Assembly: GCF_050303215.1 (NCBI RefSeq)
Contig: NZ_JBNLBH010000116.1
Coordinates: forward strand, 112,585-176,584
DNA: 64,000 bases
DNA from: Haliangium sp050303215
Lineage (GTDB): Bacteria > Myxococcota_A > Polyangia > Haliangiales > Haliangiaceae
Direction of reading: 5' to 3'
Positions 8,993-19,669 of the stretch are shown in pieces (the stretch's first letter is position 1; each line of letters begins with the position of its first letter). The notes under the pieces were generated by a model, which saw nothing but the letters and a program-made list of their open reading frames with translations, did no database searches and was not told where the DNA came from. A program made the position numbers and the translations under genes.

Positions 8993-11900
8993 ATGGCGTC
9001 AGCCTCGCCCGTCGTCGTGCCACCGGTGATGCCGCCCTTCCCGCGCAGCGTCTCCACCTATGTCGGTCGCGTCGCCGAGCTGGCCCGGGTCGCCGACATG
9101 CTCGCGCGCGAGACCTTGTTTCTGGTCTACGGGGTCGGTGGCATCGGCAAGAGCGAGCTGGTCTACCGGGCCATCGAGGTCGCCCGTCGCCACCCCCAGT
9201 GGGAGGGCAGCGAGCCCCTGCTGGTGTCGGTGCGGGCCGGGTTCACGGTCGCCCACGTCCTGGCCCAGCTCCGGCTCGGGCTGGGCCTGCGGGTGGCCCC
9301 CGCGGAGTTGACCCAGGCCGGCCCCAGCCTCGACGACGAGCTGGCCGAGATCGCCCACGCCCTGGCCGCGCGGCCCTCGCTGGTGTTCCTCGACGACCTC
9401 CACCACCTGCCCGTCGACAGCGCCGCCCGCATGCTGGCTTACTTGTCCCGGCACGTGCAGCGGAGCCGCCTGTTCGTGGCGTCACGCCTGGAGCTGCCGC
9501 TGCCGCCCGATATCCCCGCGCCCGTGATCCTGCGCTTGTCACCTCTGGACCGCGACGACACCGCGGCCATGGTCGCCGGGCTCGGGCGCCGGCTCGGCCT
9601 GGCCGAGCTCGACCCCGGCGAGGTGTTCGAGCGCTCGGGCGGCAGCCCCTTCTTCGTGCAGCGCCTGCTGGTCGGCGAGGCCGGGGAGGCCGAGTCGTCC
9701 CTCGACCAGTCCCTGACCGAGCTGCCCCCGCCCCTGCACCACCGCCTGCTCATGCTCGCGCTCCTGCGCACCCGCATCTCGCTGGCCGAGCTCATCGCCG
9801 ACCCCGAGGACGCGGCCGCCGAGGGCGAGATCCGGGCCCTGGCCGGCCGCTTCCTGGTCGACGTCGATCGCGACGCGGTGCTGGTGCACGATCTGGTCCG
9901 CGACGCCCTGACCCGGCCCGAGCGCCCGGCCGAGCGCGCCGCCGCTCACCGCGCGGCCGCCCACCTGTACCAGCGCCGCTATCGGGCCCAGCCTCGGCGC
10001 GCCGGCCTCGACGCGCTCGAGGCCAGCTATCACCTCCTCCGCGCCGGCGACCTGGCCCAGGCCTGGACCTTCGCCGAGTCGAGCTACCCTGCCATCGCCG
10101 CGGCCGGGCTCGATCACCTCTTGATCGACCTGCTGGCCGAGCTGCGCGCGGCCCTGGACGACCAGCGCCTGGCCATCGATCTGCTCCGCGCCCGCATCCT
10201 GGTGCGGCGCTCGCTCATCGCCGAGGCGGCCGAGATCCTGGCCCCCATCGAGCTCGCCGACGGCGACGCATGGGCCTTCCGCTACCTCATGCTGGCCGGC
10301 ACCGTAGCCCACCACCGCGGCCGGCTGGAGCGCGCCGAGGGCCTGTTCGAGCGCGCCCGCGCCAACGCCGCCGATCCCGCCGAGGCCCTGTCCGCGGTGC
10401 TGCAGCTCAGCTATGTGCTGGCCCTGCGCGGCCACCACGAGCGCGCCCGGGCCGAGGTCGACGCCGCCTTCGAACGGCTGCCCTCGGCCGGCGTGCGCGA
10501 GCGCGGCCGACGCGACTGGATCGTCGCGGTCAACTACATCCTCGGCGAGCGCTTCGAGGAGGGCGTGGCCACCGCCGCGGGCGCGCGCGCGGCCCTGGCC
10601 GGCCACGGCGCCGACGACCTCGAGCTGCTCCTGGCCATGCTCGAGGTCCTGGGCCGGGCCGAGTGCAACGAGGCCAAGATGGCCCGCCGGGTCTTCGACG
10701 AGGTGCTGTCCCGCGCCGGCGACGCCGGCCGGCTGCGGGCCCCGGTGGTGTCGGTGTACCGCGGCGTGGTGCTGTACAGCGAGGGCGCGGTCCGGGCCGC
10801 TCACGACGCCCTGGTCGACAGCATCGCCTACCTCGACGCCCACGCCGATCACGTCATGGCCGTGTTCGCGCGCTATTACTTGTGCCGGACCTTGGTGGCC
10901 CTGGGTCGGGCCGGCGAGGCGGTCTCGCTCGCGGCCGAGTCGGCCGAGATCGCCGCCGAGGCAGGCCTGCGCGCCCTGGTCTGCAACGGCACCGCGGCCC
11001 GGGCCGACGCCCTGGTCGCGTGCGGCCGGATGCGCGAGTCCATGGCCCAGGCGCGCGAGGTCCTGGCCGGCACCGAGGCCCGGGCCAACTCGCGCTGGCT
11101 GGCCGCGGCCGCGCTCATGCGTTGCCTCAGCCTGCAGGGCGACATCGACGGCGCCCGCGAGGTCTGCCGCGAGTTCGAGGCCACCGTGGCGCGCGCGTCC
11201 TACCGCCTGGCCATCGCGCTCGAGCGCTGCACCGTCGAGCTGCTCGGCGGCGACCTGAACCTGGCCGTGGCCCTGGCCGAGGAGGCCTGGCACGGCTACG
11301 CCGCCGACGGCCGGCGCTGGCTCGAGGCCCGCGCCGCCGCCACCCTGTCGCTGGCCCTGGTCGCGCGCGGCCGAGCCACCGACCTGGCCGCGGTCGAGGC
11401 CCCGTTGGCGCGGGCCGAGACCCTGGGCCGCCCCGACTACCCCCTGGTCGCCGCCGCGGCGGCCCTGGCCCGGGCCGCGCTGTGGGCCCGCACCGGCGAT
11501 CGCGCCCGCGGCATCGATCACCTCATGGCCACCGCGCGCGCCATCGCGGCCACCGACGACTCACCCCAGGTGGCCCTGCTGCGGGCCGGGCTCGAGCCCG
11601 ACGCTCCCATCGCAGCCGGCGTGCGCTCGCTCGCCGATCGGCTCGGGCTGTCGGCCGGGCGCCGCTACCGGGCGCTCGACCGGACGCGCGTCCGAATCGC
11701 CACCGACGCCGACCTGGCCCGGCTGCGCGGGCGCTACGAGCTGGTGGTCGAGCCCGCCCGCGCGGTCATCACCGCCGGCGGCACCAGCGAGTCGGGCCGG
11801 CCCCTCACCTGCGAGCTGCTGGCCCGCCTGATCGAGGCCCAGGGCCGCACCGTGGCCGCGGCCGAGCTGTTCCGCGACGTCTGGGGCGGGCGTGAGTACC

Positions 11901-12073
11901 ACCCGCTGCGGCACCGCAACACCGTCTACGTGGCGGTCAAGCGGCTGCGCAAGACCCTGCGCGGCCTGCTCGGCGAGCGCGCGGTCATCGAGACCGCCAG
12001 CGGCGGCTGGCGCATCGCCGACGGCCTCGACGCGGCCTCGATCCGGCCCGTGGGCGACCAGCCCGAGTCGTGA
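8993..12073 (+). CDS. STAND-type ATPase with C-terminal winged-helix DNA-binding domain
   Basis: 1026 aa. Residues 20-330 form a STAND (NB-ARC-like) ATPase: an N-terminal 'YVGRVAELARV' motif, P-loop 'GVGGIGKS' (47-54) and Walker B 'VFLDDLHH' (131 on). Residues 330-900 are an alanine- and leucine-rich TPR-like superhelix. The last 110 residues resemble the OmpR/PhoB-type winged helix ('LTCELLARLIEAQGRTVAA', then 'RHRNTVYVAVKRLRKTLRG'). This order, with DNA-binding at the C-terminus, mirrors SARP/AfsR-like regulators, which carry it at the N-terminus. It probably switches a target promoter in response to ATP and an unknown ligand. Divergent from the kinase-AAA gene; convergent with the asparaginase gene, 18 bp away. 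Confidence 0.85.
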   Translation: MASASPVVVPPVMPPFPRSVSTYVGRVAELARVADMLARETLFLVYGVGGIGKSELVYRAIEVARRHPQWEGSEPLLVSVRAGFTVAHVLAQLRLGLGLRVAPAELTQAGPSLDDELAEIAHALAARPSLVFLDDLHHLPVDSAARMLAYLSRHVQRSRLFVASRLELPLPPDIPAPVILRLSPLDRDDTAAMVAGLGRRLGLAELDPGEVFERSGGSPFFVQRLLVGEAGEAESSLDQSLTELPPPLHHRLLMLALLRTRISLAELIADPEDAAAEGEIRALAGRFLVDVDRDAVLVHDLVRDALTRPERPAERAAAHRAAAHLYQRRYRAQPRRAGLDALEASYHLLRAGDLAQAWTFAESSYPAIAAAGLDHLLIDLLAELRAALDDQRLAIDLLRARILVRRSLIAEAAEILAPIELADGDAWAFRYLMLAGTVAHHRGRLERAEGLFERARANAADPAEALSAVLQLSYVLALRGHHERARAEVDAAFERLPSAGVRERGRRDWIVAVNYILGERFEEGVATAAGARAALAGHGADDLELLLAMLEVLGRAECNEAKMARRVFDEVLSRAGDAGRLRAPVVSVYRGVVLYSEGAVRAAHDALVDSIAYLDAHADHVMAVFARYYLCRTLVALGRAGEAVSLAAESAEIAAEAGLRALVCNGTAARADALVACGRMRESMAQAREVLAGTEARANSRWLAAAALMRCLSLQGDIDGAREVCREFEATVARASYRLAIALERCTVELLGGDLNLAVALAEEAWHGYAADGRRWLEARAAATLSLALVARGRATDLAAVEAPLARAETLGRPDYPLVAAAAALARAALWARTGDRARGIDHLMATARAIAATDDSPQVALLRAGLEPDAPIAAGVRSLADRLGLSAGRRYRALDRTRVRIATDADLARLRGRYELVVEPARAVITAGGTSESGRPLTCELLARLIEAQGRTVAAAELFRDVWGGREYHPLRHRNTVYVAVKRLRKTLRGLLGERAVIETASGGWRIADGLDAASIRPVGDQPES

Positions 12074-12091
12074 CCACCGGCCGGGGCCGGC

Positions 12092-13168
<1,077 letters not shown>

Positions 13169-13210
13169 GACGGAGCAGGGTACCGCAGGTGTTCGAACGT
13201 GGGCGCGCCA

Positions 13211-13250
13211 GGGATGACGCCGGATGACGCCGGACGACGCCGGACGACCC
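13211..13250. repeat. Four-copy 10-bp tandem repeat between divergent genes
   Basis: Four near-identical units of the type CGGATGACGC or CGGACGACGC lie head to tail in the 140-bp gap between the asparaginase and aminotransferase genes. Copy number could alter promoter spacing, but nothing in the sequence proves a regulatory role. Confidence 0.6.
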
Positions 13251-13308
13251 CGATCGGGGCCGAGCCGTGCTGGCGTCCGGGTCCGCGCCCGGGTAGGCTG
13301 GCCCGGCC

Positions 13309-14685
<1,377 letters not shown>

Positions 14686-14713
14686 GGGACGCCGCGCTCG
14701 GGTCTTGCTGAGC

Positions 14714-16105
14714 TCAGGTCGGGTCCGCGACCGGCAGCGGCAGCTCGGTCCCGGTGAGATCGATGCTGCGCCACCGTCCGGTCATGAAGCGCCAGGTGAG
14801 CGCGGCCGCCAGCAGCACCATATACAGCACCAGCGACAGGATCGCGGCCACCGGTCCGCCCCCGAGCACGTTGACCGCGAGCACGGCGACGGGCGTGAAC
14901 ACCAGCCAGCCCAGGGCCAGCCGGGCCCACATGCACCAGGCGGTGTCGCCGGCGGCGCGCAGGGCCTCGCCCACCACCATGCCCACGGCGTCGAAGAGCT
15001 GCCACGCGGCGCTGAGGGCGAGCATGGAGGCCCCGAGCGCCAGCATCTCGGCGGCGTTGGCGCTCGCGGTGTCGAACAAGCTCATCAGCGCACCGGGCAT
15101 GATCACGTACAGCGCCCCCACCGCGCACTGCCAGCCGGCGGTGACCTTGAGCGTGCGCCACACGATGCCCGGGACCGCGTCGAGCGCGCGCGCGCCGATG
15201 GCCTGTCCGGCCAGGATGGCCCCGGCCGAGCTCAGGCCGAAGGCGGGCATGAACGACACCGAGTTGATCTGGATGACCACCATGAGGGCGGCGTGGGCCA
15301 CGGTCCCGAGCGTGCCCACCACCACATTGATGAAGATGGTGAAGGCCGCGAACTCGAGGAACCAGTTGATGCCGTTGGGCAGCCCGAAGCGCAGCATGCG
15401 GCCGAGCTCGCTCAGCTTCAGCCCGAGCGGGCCGGTGATGCGGGGCGCGCCCCAGCCGCGCAGGAACACCGCCAGGAGCAGGCCAAAGCCGCACCAGGCC
15501 GCGATCACACTGGCCAGGGCCGCGCCCTCGACCCCCATCGCGGGCGCGCCCAGGTGGCCGTAGATGAGCACCCAGTTGAGGGCGACGTTGATGACCATGG
15601 ACAGGATGCCCGCGATCATCTGCAGGCGGGTGTTGCCCAGGCCGGCGTACCAGTTGCCCAGCACCTCGGTGCCGACGAAGGCGCCGACCGCGTACAGCCG
15701 GATCTCCAGGTACGCCGTCATCAGGCGATGGACCTCGGGCTCGTACGGGAACAGGCCCAAGGTCGGGCCCACGGCCGGCACCGCGGCCGCGCCCAGGACC
15801 AGCACGAAGGCGGCCAGGGTGAGCCCGTACCAGCCGTAGCGGCGAGCGCCGCGGTAGTCCCGCTTGCCGGCGAGCTGGGCTGCGAAGCTCTGGACGATGA
15901 ACGCCGCGCCCATGGGCAGGATGGCCAGGGCGAAGGCGTTGAGCGCGCCGGTCGTGGTCGCGGCCAGCGCGTCCTCGCCCAGCGAGGCGATCATGTAAGC
16001 GTCGGCGAAGCCGATGATCGACTGGGTCGAGCGAGCGACGATGACAGGCCAGCCGAGCGACAGCAGCGTGCCCACGCTGGCCTTGGGAGCGGAGGGAGAC
16101 GACAT
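14714..16105 (-). CDS. MATE-family efflux transporter
   Basis: 463 aa, with about twelve hydrophobic segments in two similar halves. The opening 'LLSLGWPVIVARSTQSIIG' and 'FADAYMIASLGEDALAA' match the first two helices of MATE (NorM-like) cation/drug antiporters. A ribosome-binding purine run (GGAGGGAGA on the plus-strand complement side) is not obvious, but ATG 16105 gives the expected family length of 450-470. Substrate unknown. It neighbours an aminotransferase (convergent) and a lipoprotein gene (same strand, 115 bp upstream); no operon is evident. Confidence 0.88.
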   Translation of the reverse strand: MSSPSAPKASVGTLLSLGWPVIVARSTQSIIGFADAYMIASLGEDALAATTTGALNAFALAILPMGAAFIVQSFAAQLAGKRDYRGARRYGWYGLTLAAFVLVLGAAAVPAVGPTLGLFPYEPEVHRLMTAYLEIRLYAVGAFVGTEVLGNWYAGLGNTRLQMIAGILSMVINVALNWVLIYGHLGAPAMGVEGAALASVIAAWCGFGLLLAVFLRGWGAPRITGPLGLKLSELGRMLRFGLPNGINWFLEFAAFTIFINVVVGTLGTVAHAALMVVIQINSVSFMPAFGLSSAGAILAGQAIGARALDAVPGIVWRTLKVTAGWQCAVGALYVIMPGALMSLFDTASANAAEMLALGASMLALSAAWQLFDAVGMVVGEALRAAGDTAWCMWARLALGWLVFTPVAVLAVNVLGGGPVAAILSLVLYMVLLAAALTWRFMTGRWRSIDLTGTELPLPVADPT

Positions 16106-16220
16106 GTGGCCGGCACCTTAGCTCACCGGAGGCAGGGGCGCACGCGCCCGCGTGTCAGCGCGCGCGAGGCTCCGAATCGGCCTCCCGCGGGGCGAGCGGA
16201 TGTCGACCACGGCCCGACGC

Positions 16221-17456
16221 TCAGGCCGGGTCGCGGACGTCGAGCTGCAGGCGGGTCTCGTGCGCGAGGCCGTCGGCCGACACCGAGATGAGGGTCAGAG
16301 CGCAGGCGTCGTTGTGCCCGCTCGGCGGGGTCCAATCGAACCGGAGCCGGGCCGGCGCCTGGTCCACGATCACGAGCTCGCCGCCGCACTCGGAGAGCAG
16401 CTCGGTCGCGACCAGCTCGGGCTCCGGGGACGACACCGCGACCTGGCCGGTGGCCGGCTCGCCGGCGATGAACGGCGTGGGGCAGCGGCTGTCGGCGTCG
16501 GCGTCGGCGGAGGAGAGGAAGCACTCCGCGTTCTGCGACAGCAGGCTCCACTCCACCAGCGGCTCCCCGGGCGGCGGCGGCGGCGGTGGCGGCGGCTGCG
16601 GCGAGCCGACGAGCGGGACGGTCAGGCGCCGCTCCTCGATGGTGCCGGCGTCGCTCACCGTCAACACCACGAACTCGCACCCATCGACCTCCTCCGGCGC
16701 GATCCAGAGGAACTGCAGGAAGGCGGAGTGGTCGGTGAAGACGTCGAGGAACTCACCGCCGCAGGTGTCGCGGATGCCGATCGCGCGGGTGTCCTGGGCG
16801 GGCTCTTCGAGCACGACCGTGCCGTCGACCGGGCTGCCGTTCGGGATCGGCGCGCTGCACTCGGCGACGGTCTGGCCGGGGCGGGCCGTACACGCCCCGG
16901 CTGCGTGGAACAGCTCCCAGGACGCGTCGCCCGGAGGCGGCGGAGGCGGAGGAGGCGGCGGCGGAGGCGGAGGAGGCGGCGGGCTGCCGAAGGACACCGA
17001 GAGACCGAGGACCTGGACGGCGCCGTTCTCGAGCTGCACGAGCGCCCGCAGGGTGCAGAACTCGGCCCCGAAGGCAGGGTGCCACTCGAAGTCGAGCTCG
17101 TTGTCGGTCTCGAAGACCGCCACCACGTCACCGTTGCACTCGTCGAACACCTCGATGTCGATCACGGGCGAGAACGGCGAGTCGATGAAGACGAAGCCCC
17201 GGGGCTCGTCGCCGATCGCAAACGGCTCGGGACAGCGCGCGTCGGGCTCGAACTGGTCGCTGACGGCGTCGCAGCCGGCGACGGGAGAGAACAGCCCCCA
17301 GATCGCCGTGACCTCGGCCGGCGGAGGCGGTGGTGGAGGCGGCGGGGGCGGCGGAGGCGGCTCCGCCGGGATCTCGATGACGCAGCCGGCGGCGAGCAGC
17401 GCGGTGGCGGCCAGCATCCCCCCCTTGCGAACCAATGTGTTCCAATTCCGTGTCAT
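16221..17456 (-). CDS. Lipoprotein with three four-cysteine domains joined by polyproline linkers
   Basis: 411 aa from ATG 17456; the upstream in-frame codons lack a signal sequence and are excluded. A lipobox 'LLAAGC' places the lipidated Cys at 25. Then come a polyproline run (about 33-46), domain 1 (47-158), a second polyproline run, domain 2 (about 177-290), a third run and domain 3 (302-411). Each domain opens with W-x-L-F or W-S-L-L, has four cysteines at equivalent positions and ends with a beta strand, so the protein is a triplicated, presumably disulfide-stabilised module. The linkers are encoded by GGC/GGA-type repeats prone to slippage. I do not recognise the module. Likely surface or periplasmic. 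Confidence 0.8.
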   Translation of the reverse strand: MTRNWNTLVRKGGMLAATALLAAGCVIEIPAEPPPPPPPPPPPPPPAEVTAIWGLFSPVAGCDAVSDQFEPDARCPEPFAIGDEPRGFVFIDSPFSPVIDIEVFDECNGDVVAVFETDNELDFEWHPAFGAEFCTLRALVQLENGAVQVLGLSVSFGSPPPPPPPPPPPPPPPPPGDASWELFHAAGACTARPGQTVAECSAPIPNGSPVDGTVVLEEPAQDTRAIGIRDTCGGEFLDVFTDHSAFLQFLWIAPEEVDGCEFVVLTVSDAGTIEERRLTVPLVGSPQPPPPPPPPPGEPLVEWSLLSQNAECFLSSADADADSRCPTPFIAGEPATGQVAVSSPEPELVATELLSECGGELVIVDQAPARLRFDWTPPSGHNDACALTLISVSADGLAHETRLQLDVRDPA

Positions 17457-17874
17457 GTCCTGCCTAATCCTCTCGAACTTGATTGTCCCGGTAGCATGCC
17501 CGAGAAGAAATCCGAGCGTCCAGCACGAACATCGTGATTGTGAGCACAGCGCCCGACGCAGACGGATACTCACCGCTACTGGCTACCGGGCTCGCTTACA
17601 CATCTCCTGGTCCGTGAGGTGTGCGCCGACGAGGTTCGAGACCAACCACGGCCAAGCGGGATTACCAGGGCAGATGTGAGCGTGGGTGTGCGCGGCGATA
17701 TTCGCTGTTGTTCCTCACCGTTGTCACGCCAGTGACAGCGACGAGATCGGCATTCGACACCCGTCCTTGGATGGGCGAGAACACATCGTTTTGCACCGAC
17801 GTGTCCGTGATCACGCCGGCGCGATGGCGCTGGCACCGCGGGGCGGGGCGGGCGCGAGGCAGCTCCTGGGCGAC
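17457..17874. other. 418-bp gap without a convincing gene
   Basis: This stretch lies between the lipoprotein start and the SDR stop, both on the minus strand. It must contain the lipoprotein promoter. The short open frames here have no ribosome-binding site or recognisable protein. The one visible structure is the inverted repeat at 17722-17737. Confidence 0.5.
17722..17737. promoter_or_regulatory. Inverted repeat TGTCAC-N4-GTGACA
   Basis: A perfect 6-bp inverted repeat with a 4-bp centre, about 265 bp upstream of the lipoprotein start. It could be an operator half-site pair or a small hairpin; there is no T-run, so a Rho-independent terminator is unlikely. Confidence 0.3.
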
Positions 17875-18723
17875 TCAGGCCAGCCCGGTCATCTCGGCGC
17901 TGATCTCCCACAGCCGCCGCTGGGCGGTGACGTTCATGGCTGCGGGGGAGGTCTGGGTCTCGCGACAGTCGGAGAAGTAGCGCCCGCTCACCCCGGCGAC
18001 GTCCTCGGAGAGCGCCAGGTAGATCGAGGTTTCGGCCCCGGACGCGGTCGTCCCGCCTTGGATGCCGAAGCCGTCTTCGAGCAGCTTGGTGCCGATCACG
18101 CCCGGATGCAGGCTGTTCGAGGTCACGCCCTCGGCCTCGACCCGACGGGCCAGCTCGTTGGAGAACATCACGTTGGCCAGCTTGCTCTGGGCGTAGGCCG
18201 GGTAGCCCGGCAGCGGCGGCCCGGGGTGAGGGCCGTCCCAGCCGCGCTCGAGCTGCAGGTCGTCCCAGTGAATCTGGCCCCGGTTGTGGGCCACCGAGCT
18301 GACCGTGACCACGCGGGCGGGGGCGGCGCGCAGCGCGGGCAAGAGCAGGTGGGTGAGCAGGAACGGCGCCAGGTGGTTCACGGCCCAGGTCAGCTCGAAG
18401 CCGTCGGGCGAGAGCTGGCGCTCCTTGACGAACACGCCGGCGTTGTTGATGAGCACGTCGAGGCGCGGGTGCGCCGCGCCCACCTGCTCGGCCAGGGCGC
18501 GGACCTCGGCCAGGCTGGACAGGTCGGCCAGGTAACCCTCGGCCGCGGGGGCGTTGGGGGCGGTGCGCGCGATCTCGGCGCAGACCTGGTCCACCTTGTC
18601 GCCGCGGCGGCCGTGCACCAGCACCTGGGCGCCGCGCTCGGCCAGGCCCAGGGCGGTGGCGCGGCCGATCCCGTCGGTGGCGCCGGTCACCAGGATGGTC
18701 TTCACGGGGGCCGTTGCAGTCAT
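17875..18723 (-). CDS. Short-chain dehydrogenase/reductase (retinol-dehydrogenase-like)
   Basis: 282 aa of classical SDR architecture: NAD(P)-binding 'TGATDGIG' (14-21), 'INNAG' near 93, catalytic Ser in 'VVTVSSVAH', then the Y-x-x-x-K pair in 'YPAYAQSKLANV', and 'LHPGVIGT' after it. The HGRR turn following the second strand suggests preference for NADP. The long insert before the catalytic Tyr ('HWDDLQLERGWDGPHPG') is typical of retinol-dehydrogenase-like SDRs acting on hydrophobic alcohols or ketones. It is the last gene of a same-strand run with the enoyl-CoA hydratase (103 bp upstream), the TmpA-like protein and the adenylating enzyme, and may work in their pathway. Confidence 0.88.
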   Translation of the reverse strand: MTATAPVKTILVTGATDGIGRATALGLAERGAQVLVHGRRGDKVDQVCAEIARTAPNAPAAEGYLADLSSLAEVRALAEQVGAAHPRLDVLINNAGVFVKERQLSPDGFELTWAVNHLAPFLLTHLLLPALRAAPARVVTVSSVAHNRGQIHWDDLQLERGWDGPHPGPPLPGYPAYAQSKLANVMFSNELARRVEAEGVTSNSLHPGVIGTKLLEDGFGIQGGTTASGAETSIYLALSEDVAGVSGRYFSDCRETQTSPAAMNVTAQRRLWEISAEMTGLA

Positions 18724-18826
18724 GGCCAGCGAGTCTACGGGCTGGGCCCGGCCAGGGCAATCGCGACCCGCGCCCGCCGGCGTGCAGGCGCCGACACCGA
18801 TCGCCGCAGCGCGCGGCCCGGCCCCG

Positions 18827-19612
18827 TCATCGAGCGCCTCGATCCAGGCCGTGGCGCCGGGCCGCGCCGCTGGCTCGGGCCGCGAACGCGCGCATGCCGC
18901 GCTGCGCGTCGTCGGTGGCCCACAGGGCGTAGTAGGTGCGGCGCTCGAAGCGCAGGCCGTCGGACAGGCCGACCTCGAGGGCCTGATCGACGGCCTCGCG
19001 GGCCACGATCGCGGCGGTGGCGCCGTAGCCGGCGATGGTGGCGGCCGCGTCCATGGCCTCGTCGAGCAGGGACGCGCTCGGCACCACCCGGGCGACCAAG
19101 CCCGAGCGCTCGGCCTCGGCCGCGTCCATCATGCGCCCGGTCAGGATCAGGTCCATGGCCTTGGCCTTGCCGACGATCCTGGTCAGGCGCTGGGTGCCGC
19201 CCATGCCCGGGATCAGGCCGAGCTTGATCTCGGGCTGTCCGAACTTGGCGTTGTCGGCGGCGATGATGAAGTCGCACATCATGGCCAGCTCGCACCCGCC
19301 GCCCAGGGCGTAGCCGGACACCGCGGCGATCTTGGGGGTGCGCAGGGCCGCGAAGCGATCCCAGCCGGCGAAGGGGTCCTCGTGGAGCATGTCGAGGTAC
19401 GACTTTTGGGCCAGCTCCTTGATGTCGGCGCCGGCAGAGAAGGCGCGTTCGGAGCCGGTGATGACGAAGCAGCCCACCTCGGGGTCGCGATCGAGCTCGC
19501 CGAGGGCGACGAGCAGGTCGCGCAGCAGGGCCGCGTTGAGGGCGTTGAGGGCTTCGGGGCGGTCGATGCGGGCGAGCGCGACCCGGCCGTGACGTTCGAT
19601 GAAGATGCTCAT
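18827..19612 (-). CDS. Enoyl-CoA hydratase/isomerase family protein
   Basis: 261 aa of the crotonase fold. The oxyanion-hole segments are clear: 'AFSAGADIKEL' and 'GYALGGGCELAMMCD'. Both catalytic glutamates appear in place, one in 'GGGCELA' and one in 'GQPEIKLGLIPGMGG'. A GAGGAA ribosome-binding site precedes ATG 19612. Expected activity is reversible hydration of a 2-enoyl-CoA in beta-oxidation or a related acyl-CoA step. The last 25 residues (rich in A and R) differ from the usual crotonase tail, which may be natural or a late frameshift. It lies 57 bp downstream of the TmpA-like gene on the same strand. Confidence 0.9.
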   Translation of the reverse strand: MSIFIERHGRVALARIDRPEALNALNAALLRDLLVALGELDRDPEVGCFVITGSERAFSAGADIKELAQKSYLDMLHEDPFAGWDRFAALRTPKIAAVSGYALGGGCELAMMCDFIIAADNAKFGQPEIKLGLIPGMGGTQRLTRIVGKAKAMDLILTGRMMDAAEAERSGLVARVVPSASLLDEAMDAAATIAGYGATAAIVAREAVDQALEVGLSDGLRFERRTYYALWATDDAQRGMRAFAARASGAARRHGLDRGAR

Positions 19613-19669
19613 GATGATGTTCCTCGGGGTTGGGTTGGGTCGATGCGGGGACGCGGGCGATATGGCCGA

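Noticed and set aside
17621..17980. Small gene in the 17.5-17.9 kb gap
   Set aside because: It overlaps the SDR gene, has no ribosome-binding site and resembles no protein.
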